The position numbers were made by a program, and so were the translations under genes. Below the pieces are notes generated by a model. The model had not been told where the DNA came from. It made no database searches and was given only the letters and a program-made list of their open reading frames with translations. A DNA stretch of 64,000 nucleotides. Source: Ignavibacteriales bacterium. GTDB lineage: Bacteria > Bacteroidota > Ignavibacteria > Ignavibacteriales > Ignavibacteriaceae. Below, piece after piece: positions 41,424 to 50,814 of the stretch (position 1 is its first letter; each line of letters begins with the position of its first letter). The DNA lies in the NCBI GenBank assembly GCA_020061465.1, contig JAGUYG010000001.1:1-64000 (forward strand). The letters run 5' to 3'.

Positions 41424-43232
41424 TTAGGGAATCTCTTTCCTCCCTTTGAAAAATTTATACCATTCGAACATCGGGATTGTAATTGGCAGTGCCGCAATCT
41501 TTCCGCCGAATCCGATTAGCCTGTAAGTGAACATGTTCACTTCGGAGAGTTCAATTGACATTAATAATTTCTCGTTAATTTCAATTCCGTACTTATCTGC
41601 GAGCTCAACTGTTTTTTGATTTATTAAACTATTCAGTTTTGTCAATTTAGTTTGGATTTGTACAAGCTTTGGATTTTCTGTTTCTTCGCTTTGATTTTTT
41701 ACAGTTATCGCTCGTTTATCCAGCAGCTTGAATAATGAGTATCCTTCCGGCATTTTTATCGGTCCGTAAATCTGACCGGTTTCCATTTTCGAAGCGGCTC
41801 TGCCGATCTCTCCACCCTTATTCACAGGAAAGTAACCCCACTCTCCTCCGCTTTTCTTTGTTAGTTCTCTTTGGTTGTACTCTGCGGCAAGCTCTTCAAA
41901 ACTTTTTCCATTATGCAGTTCACTTAGAATGATTTCAACTTCATTGAGATTATCAGTTAATATCTCAATAATGTTTGCCTGAAGAATTGAATCCGGTGAT
42001 GTCTGAAAATCTACTTCATTTATTTCAGGCTGATTGAATGAAAGATTATCTGTCATTTTTTGCATCAGCACTTCGGATAAATAATAGTCAGTCCAGATAT
42101 TTATATCTTTTCTAAATGATGGAATATTATCAAGCCCCAACGAAATAGCTTCACGATAAAGGATTTCGTTTTCGATAAAATTTTTAAGCGCCTTACTTAA
42201 AACAACACGGACATTTGTATTTGTTAACTCGCGGAAATTTATTTTTGAATAAACTAAGTAATAAATGAAATCTTTTAAAACTGCATAATCCGAATCAAAT
42301 TCAACAAAGGGAAGGGTGGAGATTTCATCTTCGCTAAAAATTTTCAACACCTTTGTCAGAACTAAATCATTTATTGTGATGTTTTCTCCAGCAGTTTTGG
42401 CGTTTGCGTAAGTATAATTCAAGATAGAAAACAATGAATCTGCGAATGCTTCAAGAATATTTCTTTTAGCATTTACTTTCCGTCCGGCAAAAATTTTATC
42501 CCAGTACTCACTTGCTGCTGCTTTCGATTTTCTCTCCTTCAAAACACTGATTGCAATATTTCTTACCTTATCGGAGGAGGGATCGATTGTGATATCGGAT
42601 TCTTCCCCTTCGACATGTACTATAAACCATCCTAAGTCTGTTCGGTATGGTTGTGAAAATTCACCGGGTTTTAAAGAAAAAAATATGTTCTCGATTGTTT
42701 TATCAATCTCTCCGAATTTCACATCAATTGGTTTAGGTTGTCCTCCCGTTCGAACTTTCAGCAATGAATCGAAATCGGCACCGGATTTAAGTGAATTGTA
42801 CAACCGGTAAATTTCTGATGAGTCTTTGCTAACCAGATATGCTGTTTTTAATACTTTCCCGATTTTCAATAAAGCATCTTTTATCTCTTCGCTGGATATA
42901 ACAATCTTCGATTCAATTTCTTTTCTATAAAGCTCATCCTTCAGTAACAATTTGGAGAGAGACTTTAGAGAGTAATTAACGGTTTCTATTGTATCCAATC
43001 TCAATTTTCTTGCTTCAAGCGCCCAAAGTTTTTCTGTAAGTAAAGAATACAGAAATTCTTTTTGCAATTCATCACCCGTATAATTAAGATGCGGCATGAA
43101 TTCATACCTGTCCCGAAACTCATCTACAGTAATTGTTGTTGAACCGGCTCTGGCTAAAATCCGATAATTATCTTGCGCAAAAGAGATGATGGGGAGAAAG
43201 GAAATAATAATTGTAAAAAGAACTTTCTTCAT
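41424..43232 (-). CDS. Periplasmic SurA/PpiC-type peptidyl-prolyl isomerase with two parvulin-like domains
   Basis: The 602-aa protein has a signal peptide (residues 1-19, ending ISFAQ), an N-terminal SurA-like helical region (30-105: ITVDEFRDRYEFMP, EFLYSLLTEKLWALEARKL), a first parvulin-like domain (about 108-225, with GEFSQPYRTDLGWFIVHVE) and a second (about 410-515, with NGKSFEELAAEYN, GGEWGYFPVNKGGEIG and GPIKMPEGYSLFKLLDKR). These proteins assist folding of exported and outer-membrane proteins. It overlaps the preceding permease gene by 1 nt, which places a folding factor at the end of a sugar-uptake operon. Confidence 0.85.
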   Translation of the reverse strand: MKKVLFTIIISFLPIISFAQDNYRILARAGSTTITVDEFRDRYEFMPHLNYTGDELQKEFLYSLLTEKLWALEARKLRLDTIETVNYSLKSLSKLLLKDELYRKEIESKIVISSEEIKDALLKIGKVLKTAYLVSKDSSEIYRLYNSLKSGADFDSLLKVRTGGQPKPIDVKFGEIDKTIENIFFSLKPGEFSQPYRTDLGWFIVHVEGEESDITIDPSSDKVRNIAISVLKERKSKAAASEYWDKIFAGRKVNAKRNILEAFADSLFSILNYTYANAKTAGENITINDLVLTKVLKIFSEDEISTLPFVEFDSDYAVLKDFIYYLVYSKINFRELTNTNVRVVLSKALKNFIENEILYREAISLGLDNIPSFRKDINIWTDYYLSEVLMQKMTDNLSFNQPEINEVDFQTSPDSILQANIIEILTDNLNEVEIILSELHNGKSFEELAAEYNQRELTKKSGGEWGYFPVNKGGEIGRAASKMETGQIYGPIKMPEGYSLFKLLDKRAITVKNQSEETENPKLVQIQTKLTKLNSLINQKTVELADKYGIEINEKLLMSIELSEVNMFTYRLIGFGGKIAALPITIPMFEWYKFFKGRKEIP

Positions 43233-44041
43233 TATTCCTTCACGCTTCCCATCATTATTCCTTTGATGTAATATCTTTGCAATGCGAGAAAGACAATTAT
43301 TACCGGTAATATAGTAACAACAGAACCTGCCATCATCAACTCAGGATCTTTAGTATGCTCCAGCATTAAGTTGGCTAATGCAACCGGAAGAGTGTACATA
43401 GAGTCATCGGTTAAAACAATTAAAGGCCAAAGAAAATCATTCCACGTTCCTAAGAAAGTGAAGATTGCAAGAGTAGCCAGTATCGGTGTTGCGAGCGGGA
43501 TTATTATTGTCCGGTAAATCTTAAAATCCGAAGCGCCGTCGATTCTTGCGGCTTCAATTAGACTATCAGGAATTGATAAGCAATACTGCCTTATTAAGAA
43601 TATTCCAAAAATGTTTGCAAGTCCGGGAATTATTATTGCCATATAAGTATTAATAAATCCCATTGACTTTAGCATTAAGAAAAGCGGCAGCATAGTAACC
43701 TGGCTCGGAATTATCATTGAACTTAAAAGAAGATTGAATAATTTATTCTTACCTGCAAATCTATACTTTGCGAAAGCATAACCAGCCATCGAATTAAAAA
43801 ACAAGGAGATGAAAGTAACAAGCACCGAAAGAATAAAGCTGTTCATAAAGTTTCTTGCAACGCTTAGGTTGCTGAATAACCTTTCGTACTGGATAAAGAC
43901 AAATTGATCGGGGAATAAACGGGGCGGGAATACGCTTGCATGTCCGTCTAACATGAACGAAGCTGAAATCATCCATACAAACGGAATTAATGCCCCGATT
44001 GCAGTTATAATTAAAAAAGTATATAAGAATAATTTCTTCAT
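43232..44041 (-). CDS. Carbohydrate ABC transporter permease (MalG/UgpE-type)
   Basis: The 269-aa protein has six predicted TM helices and the EAA loop EAARIDGASDFKIYRTIIIPLATP (about residues 165-190) that docks with the ATPase, followed by WNDFLWPLIVL. The C-terminus GIMMGSVKE is typical of this subfamily. It pairs with the permease encoded upstream (1-nt overlap). No ATPase gene is present, so a shared MsmK/UgpC-like subunit from elsewhere is inferred. Confidence 0.95.
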   Translation of the reverse strand: MKKLFLYTFLIITAIGALIPFVWMISASFMLDGHASVFPPRLFPDQFVFIQYERLFSNLSVARNFMNSFILSVLVTFISLFFNSMAGYAFAKYRFAGKNKLFNLLLSSMIIPSQVTMLPLFLMLKSMGFINTYMAIIIPGLANIFGIFLIRQYCLSIPDSLIEAARIDGASDFKIYRTIIIPLATPILATLAIFTFLGTWNDFLWPLIVLTDDSMYTLPVALANLMLEHTKDPELMMAGSVVTILPVIIVFLALQRYYIKGIMMGSVKE

Positions 44042-44922
44042 TAGCTAATAGCCGGTTTTTGAATTTTAAATTGTGCAAGCGTTCCTAAAAAAATTATGAA
44101 GAACAGCACAAACGCAATCGATGCAGAGTATCCCATATTCCACCAGCGGAAACCTTCTTGATACATGTATTGAACAATACTTAATGTCGAATTCAACGGT
44201 CCGCCTTGTGTCATTACATAAGGTTCTGCGAATAATTGAAAATATCCGATCATCGTAATAATTGTTATGAATAACGTTGTAGGTGCAAGCATAGGAAGCG
44301 TGATGGATTTGAATTTCTGAAAAGCGTTTGCCCCTTCGATATCGGCGGCTTCATATAACTCTTCGGGAATATTCTGAAGCCCCGCGATAAAAATTATCAT
44401 GTTGTAACCAAAATTTTTCCAGACAGCCATAATAATTATTGCAGGCATTGCCCAAACCGGATCGCCTAACCAATCAATGGGATTGATGTCGAAAAATCCA
44501 AGGAAATAATTCATCAATCCGAAATTTTTATGATAGATGAACCGCCAGATTATTGCAACGGCTACAAGCGTTGTTACGACAGGCAAGAAATAACTAAGCC
44601 TGAATATCGCTTTATACTTTACAAGCTTTGAGTTAAGCAGAAGTGCCGCACCTAAGGAAACTGCTATCGAAAGAGGTCCCGCTGCAAATACAAAATAGAA
44701 AGTGTTTCTTAAGGCAGTCCAAAATAACTCATCATCAAATAGTTTAAAGTAATTTTCTAAACCTACGAACCTCAAAGTAGAAAAATCGCCTAATGTGTAA
44801 ATATCAAAATCGGTAAAGCTGATAGCGAAAGCAGCAATTACGGGTAAAAAGAAAAAGACGAATATTGCGGAGACCGCAGGCGCTAAAAAGAAATAAGCTA
44901 TTTGGGATTTATCCGTGTTCAT
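44041..44922 (-). CDS. Carbohydrate ABC transporter permease (MalF/UgpA-type)
   Basis: The 293-aa protein has six predicted TM helices, the EAA loop EAADIEGANAFQKFKSITLP (about 190-210) and a start FFLAPAVSAIFVFFFLPVI typical of the MalF-like group. It forms the heterodimeric channel with the MalG-like partner. It lies 10 nt downstream of the binding-protein gene. The substrate is not evident from the sequence; the surrounding glycosidases suggest glucan-derived oligosaccharides. Confidence 0.95.
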   Translation of the reverse strand: MNTDKSQIAYFFLAPAVSAIFVFFFLPVIAAFAISFTDFDIYTLGDFSTLRFVGLENYFKLFDDELFWTALRNTFYFVFAAGPLSIAVSLGAALLLNSKLVKYKAIFRLSYFLPVVTTLVAVAIIWRFIYHKNFGLMNYFLGFFDINPIDWLGDPVWAMPAIIIMAVWKNFGYNMIIFIAGLQNIPEELYEAADIEGANAFQKFKSITLPMLAPTTLFITIITMIGYFQLFAEPYVMTQGGPLNSTLSIVQYMYQEGFRWWNMGYSASIAFVLFFIIFLGTLAQFKIQKPAIS

Positions 44923-44932
44923 TTATGTTCAA

Positions 44933-46219
44933 TCATTTACTTTGCGATAAAAGCCATCTTCTTTTTTCCAAAATTTTATCTGCATCTTCATCTAATCTTT
45001 TAAGCGCTTCATCAATGCTTAAGACCCCCCTCGCCGCAAATTCCGCATACTGTTGAAGCTTAGCAAAAACAATCTGCTCCCACTCGGGAATTTTGGGAGT
45101 CGCTTTAACATTCAGGAATTGTTCATAAAAAGCTTTCATGTATTTATCATTTTTTATAACCGGATTTTCCCAAGCTTCTTGCAGTGCAGGCAGGTTATTG
45201 ATCATTTTATAGATTTCAAGTTGTTTTTCAACTTCAGAGAGATATTCGATGAATTTCCACGCTTCTTTTTTATGTAATGATTTTTCGAAGATGACCAAAC
45301 TTGAACCTCCGGCTAAAGAAACGCCCGGGTATTCTTCATCATAACCCGGAAGCGGTGCGGTCATCCACTTATCGGCTAATTCATCTTTCATCCATTTTTT
45401 GAATTCCGGAATATTCCATGGACCGGAAATATAAATGGAAAGATATTCTTCTGCGACGGCTTGATAAATATTTGTTACCTGAAGAATACCGAAGGGAGTA
45501 AATTTTTCTTTATGAAATGAAATTAAATAATCGAATGCTTCCTTAAATTCCGGTGAAGAAAAATTACCCCGTGAGTTATTTTCTTTTAGGAGTTCCGCAC
45601 CCGCTTGTAATCCAAAAATAACAAACGGTGCCCATTCGTTTACCGGAAGAAAAATCGGATACTTTTCTTCATTTTTATAAGAAGCTTTTATTTTCTTGCA
45701 TGCATCATAAAGTTCAGTCCAGTTTCTCGGCGGGTTATCGTATCCTGCTTTCTTCAGAACATCTGTTCTATAAAATATTAATCGCGTGTCAATATACCAC
45801 GGGATGCCATACACTTTATCGTCAATTACATTTGTCTCCCAGATTCCTTCAAAATACTTTTCCTTCTTTATCAAGTTTGAATTTTTTATCCAGGCGGTTA
45901 AATCGATAATTGCGTTGAGTGAAGCAAACTGAGGAATCCATGTATTACCAAGCTGACAGATGTCGGGTGTATTGTCGCTTGCGAAAGCAGTAATTAGTTT
46001 TTCTTGCGCGGCGGTCCATGGTATTTGCTGAACATGTACTTTAATGCCCGGATTTCTTTTTTCGAATTCAGGTATGAGCTTGGTGACGAATTCAGCTTCA
46101 CTTCCCATTGCCCAAAATTTAATCATGTTCGCTCCTTCTTTCTTAGAACATGAAAAAGAAACGATTGAGCATAAAAGCATGAAAATATAGAAACGATATT
46201 TTTTATGTATGAAGTTCAT
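44933..46219 (-). CDS. ABC transporter sugar-binding lipoprotein (cluster B solute-binding protein)
   Basis: 428 aa from the ATG at 46219, chosen because it gives a proper lipoprotein signal peptide (KKYRFYIFMLLCSIVSFSC, lipobox Cys at about residue 24). The longer reading begins with TTG inside a terminator hairpin. The mature part is a type 1 extracellular solute-binding protein: IKFWAMGSEAEFVTKLIPEF, PDICQLGNTWIPQF, YGIPWYIDTRLIFYRTDVL, AGGSSLVIFEKSLHKKEAWK and NNLPALQEAW. It delivers sugars to the two permeases encoded directly downstream. Confidence 0.93.
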   Translation of the reverse strand: MNFIHKKYRFYIFMLLCSIVSFSCSKKEGANMIKFWAMGSEAEFVTKLIPEFEKRNPGIKVHVQQIPWTAAQEKLITAFASDNTPDICQLGNTWIPQFASLNAIIDLTAWIKNSNLIKKEKYFEGIWETNVIDDKVYGIPWYIDTRLIFYRTDVLKKAGYDNPPRNWTELYDACKKIKASYKNEEKYPIFLPVNEWAPFVIFGLQAGAELLKENNSRGNFSSPEFKEAFDYLISFHKEKFTPFGILQVTNIYQAVAEEYLSIYISGPWNIPEFKKWMKDELADKWMTAPLPGYDEEYPGVSLAGGSSLVIFEKSLHKKEAWKFIEYLSEVEKQLEIYKMINNLPALQEAWENPVIKNDKYMKAFYEQFLNVKATPKIPEWEQIVFAKLQQYAEFAARGVLSIDEALKRLDEDADKILEKRRWLLSQSK

Positions 46220-46261
46220 ATCATTTAAAGCTGTAATATTTACTACCATTTTTACTAGCTT

Positions 46262-46316
46262 AAAAACCTCCGACGTTTTCAAGTCACGATAGCACTTTCA
46301 CTAACGTCGGAGGTTT
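46262..46316 (-). terminator. Long-stem terminator after the secreted glycoamylase gene
   Basis: AAACCTCCGACGTT (46264-46277) pairs with AACGTCGGAGGTTT (46303-46316), a perfect 14-bp stem with a 25-nt loop. On the minus strand the stem is followed by TTTTT (46266-46262). It begins 10 nt after the stop of the 46326-48233 gene. The stem sequence resembles interspersed hairpins of related genomes, so it may be both a repeat and a terminator. It separates the glycosidase genes from the ABC genes. Confidence 0.65.
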
Positions 46317-46325
46317 AACAATTTA

Positions 46326-48233
46326 TTATTTTAAAAGAACCATCTTTCCGGTTAGAAATTTATTTTCATTTTTTTCAACGGTTCCAACCGATATTCTGTA
46401 CAAATAAACTCCTGAATTTACGGTTGTATCGTTATCATCCTTACCGTTCCAGCTAATATGATTTTCACCGGCATCAAATTCTTTTCGCACTAATTCCCTT
46501 ATTTTTTCTCCTAATGAATTATAAATGTTTATCTCAACAATTTCATTTTGAGGAATTGAAAACGAAATGGTTGTATATGGATTAAACGGATTGGGATAAT
46601 TACCAAACAGCTTATATTCTAATTGAGCCGGAAAATTATCTCCAATGTCAGTTGTTGAATCAGCTTTAAATCCGATTGAATCTAACATTGGCTGAATTTC
46701 CGGGTTCGCCATAAACATTTCCCAAAGCAGATCGCTTCTGTAATTTTCAATCATCACTATTATCGGACCTTGATCGATTGCGATGTAGCTGTTTGCAAAC
46801 CAATTACTACTTAAGTTAAAAGCATCTTTAAATCCGTACTCGCCCCAAAGATTTCCGAAGTAAGACCGGTAAAAATTTTTTAAAGCAGCAATGGATTCTT
46901 CCGGAGTATAGGGCATTGATGAAAGTGCAGCAGTAGGGGTTATAGTCCCATTATCATTGCCGTAAGGTCTATGCTCTGAATATCCCCAGGGGTCATCACT
47001 TGCCGTTAGTCCCCAATTATTTTCACTATAGCCAACATGCCCGCGAGGATTAGCAATACAATATTCCCTATTGATGAGAGTATGATGACGGTTATTCATA
47101 AAATAATTACAATACTTATCCGCTTTGTTTCTTGGATCAAATCCAAGAAAAGAATAATGAGCAAAGAATAAAGGGCCACCATAAGAAGGACCTACCCAAA
47201 GTTTATATCCATAGTAAGTATTATTGTTGACATAACCCGACCCAGCCCAGCCATTGTGAAATGTACTTGCGGGAACTCCATGTGAGGGCGAAGCTATCGC
47301 AAGCAAGTAAGTTATCATTGTTTCCATGTAACCTATCAGCTTCATATTCATTTGCCAGCCGTAATTTGGCGACCAATGCCAATATAAGTGATCGCTGTAT
47401 GGAGATCTTCTATACCAATCCCATTCCACACTTTCCCAAATTTGAGTTATCAAATTTCTAATTTCAGTTTCTAAAGAATCGGAGCCATCGAAATATTGCC
47501 TTGCTGCTAACAATCCTTGTATCATAAAAGATGTTTCAACAATATCGCCGCCGTTATCATACTGACTGAATGGAATCACCTTCCCTGTATTTCCGTCAAG
47601 CCAATGTGAAAAGGCTCCGTGAAATCTATCGGCTTTTTCATTTAAGAAGGTCAGAATTTTTAACATTCTCTCAACACCTTGCTCACGTTTAATAAACTCC
47701 CTTTCTATTCCGACTAATAATGCCATTACTCCAAAGCCTGAACCGCCGCTTGTTACTGTATTGCCCGAACCAAATCTTTCACGGGTTAATCCTGACACTG
47801 GATGTGCATAATCCCAAAAGAAACGAAACGTAGCTCGTTGAACCATATCTAAAAATTCTTCATCTGTCATTTCATGAGTAGTAACTACAACACTGTCGCT
47901 TAAAGAAGATTCATTTCCATTAATATCATAAGCGCTTACTTTGAATGTATTGGTTACTCCGATTTGACCTACATTTAAAGTAAGATAACTCTTCTCCTTA
48001 GGTACATTGGCGTAAAGGATAAACTCACTTCCTGTTTTTCGATACACTTTGTATCCGGCTAAATCTTCTTCTGAATTATTGAACCATGTAATATCGTAAT
48101 GCTTTTCGTAGCCGAAACCACGCACATTTTCCGGAGCGGCAGGCGGAAGTGAATCCTGAACCATTGAATAAGTTAAAATAGAACATGCGGCAGTCAAATA
48201 TATCGATGCAAAAATCTTCTTAAATAAATTCAT
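46326..48233 (-). CDS. Secreted glycoamylase-family (GH144-type) enzyme with FN3 and C-terminal T9SS-like tail
   Basis: The 635-aa protein has a signal peptide, an N-terminal FN3-like domain (about 30-118: PPAAPENVRGFGYEKHYDI...GYKVYRKTGSEF), an (alpha/alpha)6 glycoamylase domain (about 122-535: TFRFFWDYAHPVSGLTRERF, GGSGFGVMALLVGIERE, ETSFMIQGLLAAR, YIAIDQGPIIVMIENYRSDLLW), and a terminal FlgD/T9SS-A-like domain (NYPNPFNPYTTISFSIP...SGVYLYRISVG). Characterised relatives are endo-beta-1,2-glucanases (GH144). The substrate here is inferred. It is exported through T9SS if the tail is functional. A terminator hairpin follows. Confidence 0.88.
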   Translation of the reverse strand: MNLFKKIFASIYLTAACSILTYSMVQDSLPPAAPENVRGFGYEKHYDITWFNNSEEDLAGYKVYRKTGSEFILYANVPKEKSYLTLNVGQIGVTNTFKVSAYDINGNESSLSDSVVVTTHEMTDEEFLDMVQRATFRFFWDYAHPVSGLTRERFGSGNTVTSGGSGFGVMALLVGIEREFIKREQGVERMLKILTFLNEKADRFHGAFSHWLDGNTGKVIPFSQYDNGGDIVETSFMIQGLLAARQYFDGSDSLETEIRNLITQIWESVEWDWYRRSPYSDHLYWHWSPNYGWQMNMKLIGYMETMITYLLAIASPSHGVPASTFHNGWAGSGYVNNNTYYGYKLWVGPSYGGPLFFAHYSFLGFDPRNKADKYCNYFMNNRHHTLINREYCIANPRGHVGYSENNWGLTASDDPWGYSEHRPYGNDNGTITPTAALSSMPYTPEESIAALKNFYRSYFGNLWGEYGFKDAFNLSSNWFANSYIAIDQGPIIVMIENYRSDLLWEMFMANPEIQPMLDSIGFKADSTTDIGDNFPAQLEYKLFGNYPNPFNPYTTISFSIPQNEIVEINIYNSLGEKIRELVRKEFDAGENHISWNGKDDNDTTVNSGVYLYRISVGTVEKNENKFLTGKMVLLK

Positions 48234-48242
48234 TCTAAATAC

Positions 48243-50315
48243 TCATAAATGTTTTACAATTTGAATTGCGAACCGGTTAATTGATAAAATCTTTCCGCTC
48301 TTATTAGTTAACTGAACCGAAACATAATGATTACCGGTTTGTATTTTTTCAGGAAGTTTAATCTCAACAGTATCCCATTGAATACATTTTATTGAATTTT
48401 CCTCAATCGCAGGCAAAGGTAAAGATTTTAACATTTTATTTTTAATCACAAAATCAATCTTACAATTTTTAAATTCTTCATAAAGGTCATTAATCGCCCA
48501 CAGATCTAAATTCAATTTTGCACCGGGAAAATATTTTCTTTGTCTTAGCTTTACAGATACATAAAGCGGTTGAAACGCCCGTTGAAGAGCAAAATAACCT
48601 GCTTTCTTCTTTCCATAATAATCGATAACAGACCAGGTGATTGAAGCCCAGCAATCGATAAACATAAACTGAAATATTCCGGTAACGTTATCATGTTTGC
48701 CGCGTCTGTAATTATCAACAGCCGTTTGAATTAACTCAGCTTGATAACGCTGAGAATTTTTTATGAACTCTTTTACATTCGTTCCTTTGTCAATCTCAGC
48801 GATGTGAAATGTTTGTTCATACTGGAAGTTGTGGTATTCCCATTTTTGCCAATCCGGCTTTTCAATTTCTTTTTTACTTAAAAACTTTCCGAGAGAAGAA
48901 AATTCGGGAAGGGCTTGTGCGCCAAATTCGGTTACCAGCGGTCCCATCGGTCTTGCGGCAAAATGTTCTTTGTTTCCCCAATACCAGCCGTCGTACGGAT
49001 GCTCTTCATAGTTAGAAGCCAGCCTTACAATGCGGCTTTTATCAATGCTTAGTACAGCCTTGTAGAGAAGCGGATCGAGTGAATTTATTTGCATCCCCGG
49101 CTCATTATGGCAGCACCAAAATACGATTGAAGGATGATTGAAATGCTGCTTAACCATATCTTTTATTTGAGCAACTGCTTCGGTGTTAAATTCGGGTGAT
49201 TCGTCGTAAGTCCATTGCAACGCAAAATCCTGCCAAACTAACAATCCATTTTTATCACACTCATCGTAATATTCTTTTCTATTTACATGTGCGTGCATTC
49301 TTATGATATTAACATTCGCTTCCTTTATCCAACGAACCTGCTCTTCTATTTTTTGTTTTGTTAAGTCCGAAAGAAATTGCGTGGGAATAACATTAGTGCC
49401 TCGCAAAAATAATTTCTTTCGGTTGAGATAGAAATTTTGTTTCTTATTCAAGCTGACTTCTCTTATGCCAAAAGTTTCTTGACATAACGGGAATTCTCTT
49501 CCACTAATGCTGACAGTATAAATATTTTGTTCGCCTAAATCCCAGGTCCACCATAGTTTCGGCTTATCAACAATCAATGATAATTCAATTGTACCGTTTT
49601 GTTTCTTTAACTTTATATCAAAATTTTTCTCAATAACTTTTTTATCCGGACCATTAATTGTTACTTCAACTTTGTCGCTAATCAGTTTATCAAGATTGGA
49701 GTAGTAGTCTATCGAAATTTTTATTGTTGCCTTACTTAAATCCTCATTTAACGTAGAGGTTAAGCGAACTGAATTAACGTATATGTTTTTTAACGATAGT
49801 AAATTCACATCTTTCCATATCCCGCCTGTATTCATATCCTGACCGTGTTTGTAGCTCCATCCCCCGGGTCTGCAATCGTGATGATTGAAAATTCCTTTAA
49901 TGAGTTTTTTCTTGAGTGGCCAAACAGTTTTAAATTCTTCTTTCGGAGAGTTAACTTTTATTATAAGATAATTTTTCCCATGAATGTCAATTGCATTTGT
50001 AGCATCGAAGAAAAATTTTTGGAAGTAGCCTTGATGATGCCCAAGATATTTATCGTTCAACCAAACATCAGTGAAGTAATCGACTCCGTTAAATTCGATA
50101 ATAAATAATTCAACCTCTGATTTTGGGACTTTAAAATCTCTAACAAACCAAACCGAACCGCTAAAATTATTTAGACCCTGCAATTGCCAATTAGACGGAA
50201 TTTTCATTGAGGGCAGTGAAGTGTTTAATAACTTCTTTTGTGCTTTATCAAAATGTAGTTTGTTTTTAGGATCAGGTAAAAATTTCCAGAAACCGTTTAA
50301 CGATTTAATTTCCAT
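48243..50315 (-). CDS. Glycoside hydrolase family 2 enzyme
   Basis: The 690-aa protein has the GH2 layout: a jelly-roll sugar-binding domain (about 8-165: MKIPSNWQLQGLNNFSGSVW, FNGVDYFTDVWLNDKYLGHH), an Ig-like domain (about 170-275), and a TIM barrel (from about 280). The barrel has LRGTNVIPTQF, the acid/base region VFWCCHNEPGMQ (Glu near residue 388) and the nucleophile candidate LVTEFGAQALPEF (Glu near 452). No signal peptide is seen, so it probably acts in the cytoplasm on imported oligosaccharides. It may be a beta-glucosidase/sophorosidase, beta-mannosidase or beta-galactosidase; the specificity cannot be read from the sequence. It lies 9 nt upstream of the glycoamylase gene. Confidence 0.88.
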   Translation of the reverse strand: MEIKSLNGFWKFLPDPKNKLHFDKAQKKLLNTSLPSMKIPSNWQLQGLNNFSGSVWFVRDFKVPKSEVELFIIEFNGVDYFTDVWLNDKYLGHHQGYFQKFFFDATNAIDIHGKNYLIIKVNSPKEEFKTVWPLKKKLIKGIFNHHDCRPGGWSYKHGQDMNTGGIWKDVNLLSLKNIYVNSVRLTSTLNEDLSKATIKISIDYYSNLDKLISDKVEVTINGPDKKVIEKNFDIKLKKQNGTIELSLIVDKPKLWWTWDLGEQNIYTVSISGREFPLCQETFGIREVSLNKKQNFYLNRKKLFLRGTNVIPTQFLSDLTKQKIEEQVRWIKEANVNIIRMHAHVNRKEYYDECDKNGLLVWQDFALQWTYDESPEFNTEAVAQIKDMVKQHFNHPSIVFWCCHNEPGMQINSLDPLLYKAVLSIDKSRIVRLASNYEEHPYDGWYWGNKEHFAARPMGPLVTEFGAQALPEFSSLGKFLSKKEIEKPDWQKWEYHNFQYEQTFHIAEIDKGTNVKEFIKNSQRYQAELIQTAVDNYRRGKHDNVTGIFQFMFIDCWASITWSVIDYYGKKKAGYFALQRAFQPLYVSVKLRQRKYFPGAKLNLDLWAINDLYEEFKNCKIDFVIKNKMLKSLPLPAIEENSIKCIQWDTVEIKLPEKIQTGNHYVSVQLTNKSGKILSINRFAIQIVKHL

Positions 50316-50323
50316 TATAAATT

Positions 50324-50674
50324 TTACTCTTCCGAATTTTCGATTGAATGAGAAAGCAGCCTTTCGTATAACTCGTCGTTATTATAAGTTTCCGTCCATG
50401 AATCATGCCCCTCTTCTATTAACATCGGCGTACCATGTCTCTTAACTGCTTCGATATCAGAGCCGCGCTCCTCTGCTCCATGAAGAAATAATACGAGCGG
50501 AAAAGCTTTATCTGATTTATCATAATCTGATGGCAGATAAAGCAGGTATTTTAAGCCTACTCTTAGTTTTATCTCTTTCTCAAAACTCTCTTCCGTTTGT
50601 CTTGATGTTTTGTTTTGTGCATTTAGTTTTTGAAACATTATAATTATTACGAATGATGTGATTAATATTTTCAT
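50324..50674 (-). pseudogene. Internally deleted alpha/beta-hydrolase (predicted peptidase/phospholipase-like)
   Basis: The 116-aa frame joins the N-terminal part of a secreted dienelactone-hydrolase/peptidase-like protein (signal peptide, LKYLLYLPSDYDKSDKAFPL, VLFLHGAEERGSDIEAVKRH, GTPMLIEEG) directly to its usual C-terminal end (GHDSWTETYNNDELYERLLS). In the full family about 100 or more residues with the GxSxG nucleophile and the catalytic Asp lie between. Here they are missing while the reading frame is kept. It cannot be catalytic as read. It lies 8 nt upstream of the GH2 gene. Confidence 0.8.
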
Positions 50675-50814
50675 TTAACCCCTCAAACATCCTTTATTAT
50701 TTTATTTCTCTTGAAGTTTATTCATTTACTAATTCAATTTATGCATTATCCTTCAAGGTATTTTTTACTCTGCATAAAGTGAGTTATTAATCATTCCCGC
50801 CACACACCCTCATT

